This document shows positions 53,220 through 57,798 of a DNA stretch of 57,798 bases, piece after piece (within the stretch, counting starts at the first letter, position 1; each line of letters begins with the position of its first letter). Source of the DNA: an uncultured Eubacteriales bacterium (GTDB lineage Bacteria; Bacillota; Clostridia; Oscillospirales; Oscillospiraceae). The stretch is taken from positions 1 through 57,798 of the forward strand of contig URXW01000007.1 of NCBI GenBank assembly GCA_900551995.1, given 5' to 3'. Below the pieces are notes generated by a model. That model did not search any database, had not been told where the DNA came from, and worked only from the letters and a program-made list of their open reading frames with translations. The position numbers were made by a program, and so were the translations under genes.

Positions 53220-54610
53220 TGGATCGGAAAACCGACAAGCTGGTGTCAGCCATCGGAGATATTGACACCGCATATCTGGAAGAAGCCCTCGACTTTAACC
53301 GCACAAATGCAGACCGGAGAAAACGCACCCGCTTTCCCAAATTATCTGCCGCGTGTGCGGCGGTGCTGATCATACTGGGCGTATCCGTGACCGCCTTCGC
53401 CATCAGCCGAATACCGCTGTCGTGGCGCGACATCTTTTCCCCCGGTCAGACCGTCATCGGTGACGCAGACGAGGTGCCGGTGATCTCCCAACAGCAACCG
53501 CAGGCCGCAGCCACGGAAGAACTGCAGATCAAGGTGGAAAAGGTGATCTCTGATGAACGAGCTCTTTATCTTCTCTATTCCGTAAAGGCAAATGAGGGAG
53601 CCGTCCTTGACCAAACAGGGAAATTTGCCGACTTCGAGCTGTATTTTCCCGGTAAGATGATGTCCGGCGCTTATGTGTCGTATTTTCTGGAGCGGAAGGC
53701 CGGCGTGCCGGAGAATGAGCTGGAGGGCGTAGTATACGCCGACTGGCAGCCCGGCGACAGTGCCAACGGCCTGGTGATGACCTTCGCAAACTGGCAGGAG
53801 AAACGGTGGTTCGACCACGAGAAGATCGACTTCAACGTGGCGGAGATGGTGGAAAACGCCGGAGAGAACGCAAAGCTGCCCCAGTGCCAGCAGCGATTCC
53901 GCAACGGAACGGTACGGTATTACTGGCAGCCGGGGGACGCGGACGTGCAACTGCCCTGCGGTGCGTCCATCTGCAACGCCGGGTGGGAGGACGGCACTCT
54001 TCAGCTGGTGATGAAAGAGCCGCTGGGTTCGGACGAATGGTCCGCGACCTGGGAGAAGAACTGGTATTTCCTGGACACGCGGACGGACACGGTCATCTAC
54101 CCAGAGCCCCACTGTCATTTCGAACAGCCCGACGAGTTTGATCCGGATGCCACGGATGCCGACTGGCGATACTTTTGGCGGGATGTGGCCGTTGACAGGG
54201 AAGCGCTCCCCTATTTGGAGCTGCACTGGGGCGGAAAGGAGATCACCACCACCGTGCTGCCAGGGGACTGGCGGGTCACGCTGGAAGGCACGCCGGTCAC
54301 CATTGAAAGCGAGGTGCTGGCGGAGAATGTTTCCCTGTCCTACGGCGGCGAGACGCTGACAGCGGATAGGATCGAGTGCTCCAAGCTATCCATGGCGGTG
54401 TATTTTGCCGACTATGTGGACTCTACCACCGGCATTCTCGGCGCGTTCAGGGTATTTGACGCGGACGGCAAACCTATCCCCTGCGATTGGAGCTTTATTG
54501 CGGATCAGACCGACGACAGCTGCATGATCTGGACACGGTTCGATGAGCCCATGGAGCCAGAGAGTATCTGCCGGTTGACGTTCAATGGGGAGACCGTGTT
54601 TGAAAGATAG
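53219..54610 (+). CDS. Membrane-anchored anti-sigma-factor-like protein
   Basis: A 463-residue protein. The short cytoplasmic N-terminus (MDRKTDKLVSAIGDIDTAYLEEAL) resembles clostridial partners of ECF factors. One membrane helix lies at about 42-64 (AACAAVLIILGVSVTAFAI), followed by a long extracellular part of about 390 residues. That part has beta-rich DUF4179-like then DUF5643-like repeats. By family and position it should bind and silence the sigma factor until an outside signal arrives. It closes with a terminator at 54654-54689. Confidence 0.85.
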   Translation: MDRKTDKLVSAIGDIDTAYLEEALDFNRTNADRRKRTRFPKLSAACAAVLIILGVSVTAFAISRIPLSWRDIFSPGQTVIGDADEVPVISQQQPQAAATEELQIKVEKVISDERALYLLYSVKANEGAVLDQTGKFADFELYFPGKMMSGAYVSYFLERKAGVPENELEGVVYADWQPGDSANGLVMTFANWQEKRWFDHEKIDFNVAEMVENAGENAKLPQCQQRFRNGTVRYYWQPGDADVQLPCGASICNAGWEDGTLQLVMKEPLGSDEWSATWEKNWYFLDTRTDTVIYPEPHCHFEQPDEFDPDATDADWRYFWRDVAVDREALPYLELHWGGKEITTTVLPGDWRVTLEGTPVTIESEVLAENVSLSYGGETLTADRIECSKLSMAVYFADYVDSTTGILGAFRVFDADGKPIPCDWSFIADQTDDSCMIWTRFDEPMEPESICRLTFNGETVFER

Positions 54611-54653
54611 TGCCAGAACGCAACTCTACAAACACAACCCAGTCAAAAGAAAA

Positions 54654-54689
54654 CTGCACCAAGGCAACGGAGTCTTGGTGCAGTTTTTT
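54654..54689 (+). terminator. Terminator of the sigma/anti-sigma pair
   Basis: CTGCACCAAG (54654-54663) pairs with CTTGGTGCAG (54674-54683), then T6. Confidence 0.92.
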
Positions 54690-54708
54690 CGTACCGGAAT
54701 AAACTACG

Positions 54709-54975
54709 CTAACCGTCGATGAGCTCGTCGCTTCTGAGGATCTGGATGCGTCCCATGTTTGCCAGTGTCGTGAGTTGATTAAGATTCCTGCCCTGGGCTT
54801 TCACTTCGGCGAAGATCTCATCCAGTCCGTCCACCCGGACGATCTCCTTGCCCAGCGCACAGGTGATGATATAATCGGTGACGGTCATTCCGGCTTGCTT
54901 GGCCTGATGCTGGATCAGGTCTTTGATGCCCGGTGTCATTCTTGCGGTGATGATCGCTGTTTTCTTTCTCTGCAT
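54709..54975 (-). CDS. MobC-like mobilisation protein, short
   Basis: An 88-residue protein. The N-terminal ribbon-helix-helix-like part is RKKTAIITARMTPGIKDLI, and GRNLNQLTTLANMGRI is the MobC signature. MobC proteins help the relaxase at oriT. The usual length is 100-120 residues, so this copy is short. The ATG at 54975 has AAAGGAG upstream. No relaxase gene follows, so it is a fragment of a mobile element. Confidence 0.8.
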   Translation of the reverse strand: MQRKKTAIITARMTPGIKDLIQHQAKQAGMTVTDYIITCALGKEIVRVDGLDEIFAEVKAQGRNLNQLTTLANMGRIQILRSDELIDG

Positions 54976-55007
54976 TGAACTCCTTTCTCCCCCTTGGGGC
55001 CGGGGGT

Positions 55008-55098
55008 GCCGGGGCCTTGCCCCGGCGAGTGCGTCCGGCGTATAGCCGGACGCTATGCTTGCCCCACCGAAGGGTGGGAACTTTGCCCCTACGGGGCA
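55008..55098. other. Hairpin array upstream of mobC, oriT candidate
   Basis: Four perfect or near-perfect inverted repeats in 90 bases: GCCGGGGC-CTT-GCCCCGGC (55008-55026), GCGTCCGGC-GTATA-GCCGGACGC (55031-55053), CCCACC-GAAG-GGTGGG (55063-55078) and TGCCCC-TAC-GGGGCA (55084-55098). Their place directly before mobC matches the transfer origin of integrative elements. The nick site is not identified. Confidence 0.55.
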
Positions 55099-55199
55099 TT
55101 TCTGCCCTGAACGCCCCCACATAACTGCCCTCGCTGTTGTTGCTGCCTTCGACCGTAAAATCTCACACGGCGGCTTACAGCGGTGTACATGGCGGTACT

Positions 55200-55652
55200 T
55201 TACGCGCTCTGCTCTCCCGCTGCCGGAATGAATGTAGCGCCCAGCTTTTCGGCTCTTGCCTGTGCCCGCTGCCGTTCCATGGCTTGTCCCGCTTTCTCCA
55301 GCTGACGCTCATAGCAGAGGGCGAGGGCATTCTTGATCGGCAGGATGGTGTACTTGAGACATCCGTTGCGCTTGAGACCGTCCCTGGTGATGATCTCCGT
55401 GTGCTCTGTTCGGATGAGCCCATGCTCCTCCAGTGCGGCAACGTACTTTGCCACGGTGTTGACCGAGATGCCCAGCTTCCTTGCGATGGTGCGGTAGCTG
55501 ACGATGCACTGGTAGGTGCGGCGATCCTCAATGCGGAGGAGGTAAGCGTAGATGTTGATCTCCATGTGGTGCAGTCCCAAATCAAAAATGGCGTTGGGGA
55601 GGGGAAAATAATTTTTGATGGTGTCCTTCTTCACATAGGGCGTGTTCAGCAT
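55200..55652 (-). CDS. Winged-helix replication/regulation protein of an integrative element
   Basis: A 150-residue protein. After TPYVKKDTIKNYFPLPNAIFDL comes an HTH, SYRTIARKLGISVNTVAKYVAALEEHGLIR (near 55-84), like the winged-helix of RepA-type initiators and of element-borne regulators. The ATG at 55652 overlaps the preceding excisionase-like gene by 7 bases, so the two are coupled. A replication role is inferred. Confidence 0.7.
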   Translation of the reverse strand: MLNTPYVKKDTIKNYFPLPNAIFDLGLHHMEINIYAYLLRIEDRRTYQCIVSYRTIARKLGISVNTVAKYVAALEEHGLIRTEHTEIITRDGLKRNGCLKYTILPIKNALALCYERQLEKAGQAMERQRAQARAEKLGATFIPAAGEQSA

Positions 55653-55861
55653 TCCGACGCCCCTTTCGTGTGCGCGGTGATCCATTTCCGCAGTTCCTCC
55701 TTCGGAACGACGATGCGTTTGCCGATCCGCAGAGAGGGAAAGTCATCTTCCTGAATGAGTTCGTAGATGCTGGAGTCCGAGACTCCCATGAGATCCACCA
55801 GCTGCTTCACACTCAGCAGCAGGGGCAGTTCATCATAGCTGGTATAAATGCTTTTCTTCAA
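55646..55861 (-). CDS. Excisionase-family HTH protein
   Basis: A 71-residue MerR/excisionase-type protein. LLLSVKQLVDLMGVSDSSIYELIQEDDFPSLRIGKRIVVPKEELRKWI is the family fold (read at positions 14-60). I chose the TTG at 55861 because AAGGAGG lies seven bases upstream; the in-frame extension to 55936 has no site. In Tn916/Tn1549-like elements such a gene precedes the integrase, but no integrase is present here. Confidence 0.8.
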   Translation of the reverse strand: MKKSIYTSYDELPLLLSVKQLVDLMGVSDSSIYELIQEDDFPSLRIGKRIVVPKEELRKWITAHTKGASEC

Positions 55862-56232
55862 ATCGTGTCCTCCTTGCAGCTTTGTTGGTAGAGCGTATTC
55901 AGTTTTTGACGGTAATGCAGACCTTTTCGATCTCACCCCCTATGTTTTTTCTCTGCTGTATGCCGCACTCTCGCTCCGTTGGTGCGCTCCCCCTTTGCGG
56001 GCTCGTGGCGACACTTCGCCCGGAGCATCCGGGCTGCGGCGGCAGGGATCAACTTTTCAAGGTTCCGAAAATAACGGTTGACATATCTGCCTTAATAGAT
56101 TAGACTTATTTCATAAAACCTGTTTCCTGCGTCTACTTCTGGACATACTATAACATGTCAATACCCCGTTGTCAAGTCTTATTGAACACTATACATTTCA
56201 TCAGTCTAATCCCGTTTTAAGGAGACTCCATT
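55862..56232. other. Divergent control region of the element
   Basis: 370 bases without a gene. On the minus strand TTGACA (56170-56175), 17 bases, TATAGT (56147-56152) should drive the excisionase-like operon. On the plus strand TTGACA (56078-56083), 17 bases, TAGACT (56101-56106) may drive the DUF6076 gene. ATTAGACT (56098-56105) and AGTCTAAT (56203-56210) form an inverted pair that could be an operator. GC-rich hairpins lie at 55985-56045. Confidence 0.55.
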
Positions 56233-57198
56233 ATGCATACCTACATTTTCAGAACCTACATCGACGGCGGCAGGGAGTACTACGAGTACACCGATGCAGC
56301 GGACAGAGAGCAGACCATAAAAAAAGACTTTCCGTTTCCGGAAAGTCTGATGAGTCTGCTGTATATGGATATCTGGGAGCTGGAGCCCATCACCAAGAAG
56401 ATGGACAGGGCGTTGATGTCTTTTTATCAGTCCAGGGACTATAGTGAGTTGCAAATCGTAGCGGCTGGTTTGAAGGAACTGGCATCCCGGCATATCTGCT
56501 TTGAGCTGCTGCGGCTGGACTGGCTGGAGCGGCTAGACATGGTAGACAGCACCGCACCCAGAGATTTTCAGGACTTGCTGCCACACAAGAAGATTTCCCA
56601 TCTTTGCAGCAGCATCGACACCATGCAGAAGCAGATCAAGGGGCTGATCGCACAGGCGTTGGACATGGACGGGGAGAAGAAATCCGTATCCGAGAAGATG
56701 GTGACCTACTATAACGCCGAGGGCGGCGACACGCTGAACACCTTTCAGTTCCAGCCCCAGACCATGAACTTTGAGGTCATCGACCGTAAGGTTTTTGCCG
56801 AGGTGCTCTATCCCAGGGACATCTACGACCTCATCGATTTCCATGTGCGGGAGTGCGTGAAGCGTGAGGTGAGGATGCGGGTGTGTAAGAACTGCCTGCG
56901 CTACTTCGCCGTGACGGGCAAGGCCAGCACGGAGTACTGCGGCCGGGTCTGCGACAGCAAGGGCCGCACCTGCCGGGAGATGGGGGCCATCAACACATGG
57001 ACGCAGCGCAAGCAGGGCGACGAGATGTTCAAGGAATACCGCAGGGAGTACAAGAAGCGTTTCGCCCGCATCAATGCCGGCAGGCTGACCAAAAGCGCGT
57101 TCTACGCCTGGAGCGAGGAGGCCAGAAAGAAAAAAGAGGACTGCGACAGCGGCGCGATCTCGCCGGAGGAGTTCTCCCGCTGGCTGAAGGAGTCGTGA
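56233..57198 (+). CDS. DUF6076-type protein with a cysteine cluster
   Basis: A 321-residue protein of a type I associate with DUF6076, found on clostridial chromosomes and elements. The N-terminal two thirds are helical without a known motif. At about 215-250 a treble-clef-like cluster CKNCLRYF...YCGRVCDSKGRTC resembles CGNR zinc fingers. The C-terminus is highly charged (RREYKKRFARINAG, ARKKKEDCD). Role unknown, perhaps DNA or RNA binding. AAGGAG lies before the ATG. Confidence 0.75.
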   Translation: MHTYIFRTYIDGGREYYEYTDAADREQTIKKDFPFPESLMSLLYMDIWELEPITKKMDRALMSFYQSRDYSELQIVAAGLKELASRHICFELLRLDWLERLDMVDSTAPRDFQDLLPHKKISHLCSSIDTMQKQIKGLIAQALDMDGEKKSVSEKMVTYYNAEGGDTLNTFQFQPQTMNFEVIDRKVFAEVLYPRDIYDLIDFHVRECVKREVRMRVCKNCLRYFAVTGKASTEYCGRVCDSKGRTCREMGAINTWTQRKQGDEMFKEYRREYKKRFARINAGRLTKSAFYAWSEEARKKKEDCDSGAISPEEFSRWLKES

Positions 57199-57422
57199 GA
57201 AAGAGATGCCGCTAAAACAATGTCCTAATGGCGGCGAATGTGCAAAGCGGAAAGAGGAGGATCCTTTTCGTAAAACCTCCTGGCTTCGAGAATTTACGAG
57301 ATTTCTTTGTCAGCGCGGGAGCAGCCGCAGGCCATCCGGTGCGATAGCCTGCGGCTGTCGGTAATCTTTGATTATGGCATCCCACGCCGTGGGGTGCCCC
57401 TTCCATATGGAAGGGGACACTG
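57199..57422. other. Hairpin-rich intergenic DNA
   Basis: CAGCCGCAGGC pairs with GCCTGCGGCTG (about 57318-57357), followed by palindromes around CCACGCCGTGG and CCCCTTCCATATGGAAGGGG (about 57397-57416). No protein gene is convincing. The structures may be a terminator for the upstream gene or element debris. Confidence 0.45.
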
Positions 57423-57524
57423 ATGATCTGCACCAATTCTAAAAATGTGTCCTACCTCGATTGCCTGTGGGGAGAACTTTACGGCAGCATCAACAACGGA
57501 TTTTTGCGGATATTCGCCAAATAG
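57423..57524 (+). CDS. Small open frame, 33 residues, possible gene remnant
   Basis: ATG to TAG, 33 residues, with SYLDCLWGELYGSINNGF in the middle and AAGGGG upstream. The motif gives the impression of a small conserved protein of clostridial mobile elements that is cut short here, but I cannot confirm that. Confidence 0.35.
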   Translation: MICTNSKNVSYLDCLWGELYGSINNGFLRIFAK

Positions 57525-57532
57525 TATTAAAA

Positions 57533-57798
57533 CAGCATGGCGGCGTCCTCCCGTGGGCCGCCATGCCTTTAACTGCTGGGAATGACAGAAAGAAAGCAGC
57601 GGCCTTGATTTCTCAAAACCGCCACCAGTGAATATAAATTAAGCGTGAAAATGGGTCTGCCCAGCAGCGGTTTTTTTCTTTTCTGCCGCTGGGCAGATGT
57701 TTTTTCTTTAGATACATGATAAGAGGAATTTTTGAAGATTCCATAAAGATTTGAAAAATGGACGGACATAAAAGACGTCCATTACACTATCGGAAAAT
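57533..57798. other. Hairpins at the window end
   Basis: GCATGGCGG/CCGCCATGC with TTT after it (57533-57570), CTGCCCAGCAGCGG against CCGCTGGGCAG followed by T6 (57658-57705), and AATGGACG/CGTCCATT (about 57757-57783). The first two look like intrinsic terminators. I see no gene in this stretch. Confidence 0.5.

Overview
The window is high-GC, gene-dense bacterial chromosome. It most resembles a gut member of the Clostridia (Oscillospiraceae / former Ruminococcaceae or Oscillibacter-like lineages). The evidence is a Firmicutes-type 16S 5' end, strong AGGAGG ribosome binding sites, the Bacillus/Clostridium gene order gdpP-rplI-dnaB and tilS-hpt-ftsH, lipoprotein transporters without outer-membrane genes, oxygen-independent (cbi) cobalamin synthesis and a bile-salt-hydrolase-type enzyme. 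The organism assignment is inference from gene content and base composition, not a database match.

Layout. 1-320: 5' end of a 16S rRNA gene on the minus strand with its leader and a near-consensus promoter. 425-3862 (+): a YhaN/SbcC-like ATPase, a zinc-ribbon protein and an Mrp/ApbC iron-sulfur carrier ATPase. 3899-4639 (-): a TauE/SafE exporter. 4730-9756 (-): a complete branched-chain amino acid ABC operon (livK-H-M-G-F). 10146-18523 (-): a housekeeping operon gdpP-rplI-dnaB-tilS-hpt-lepB-ftsH, divergent from ribonuclease J at 18955-20613 (+).

20867-38144 (+) is the centrepiece, a run of about 17 kb controlled by a cobalamin riboswitch. It starts with an exported CbiK-like lipoprotein, a lipoprotein with two NEAT-like repeats and a BtuFCD/FepBDC-type ABC importer. 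It continues with cbiL, cbiA, cbiC, cbiD, cbiF, cbiG, cbiH, a cbiJ-cbiE-cbiT triple fusion, cbiB, cobD and cbiP. Nearly all junctions overlap by 4-8 bases. Together the genes cover the route from cobalt-sirohydrochlorin to adenosylcobinamide phosphate, apart from adenosylation. The genes for making sirohydrochlorin, for adenosylation and for the nucleotide loop are not in the window.

38146-40004 (-): a LysR regulator and a bile salt hydrolase family enzyme. 40303-41613 (+): BrnQ. 41681-44472 (+): a small TM1266-family regulator and an NMT1/THI5-type ABC importer behind a structured leader of about 130 nt. 44581-46623 (-): proBA. 46806-49937 (+): a YtrA-type GntR regulator with an ABC exporter. 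50013-51212 (-): a CofE (F420 ligase) family protein. 51476-51551 (+): tRNA-Ala(CGC).

After the tRNA the character changes. 51600-57798 is patchy and partly AT-rich. It holds an unknown nuclease-like protein behind copies of the tRNA anticodon arm, an ECF sigma factor with its anti-sigma-like partner, and fragments of an integrative element (MobC-like, winged-helix and excisionase-like genes, plus a hairpin array resembling an oriT). It ends with a DUF6076-type protein and hairpin-rich DNA. I read it as a decayed genomic island next to a tRNA gene.
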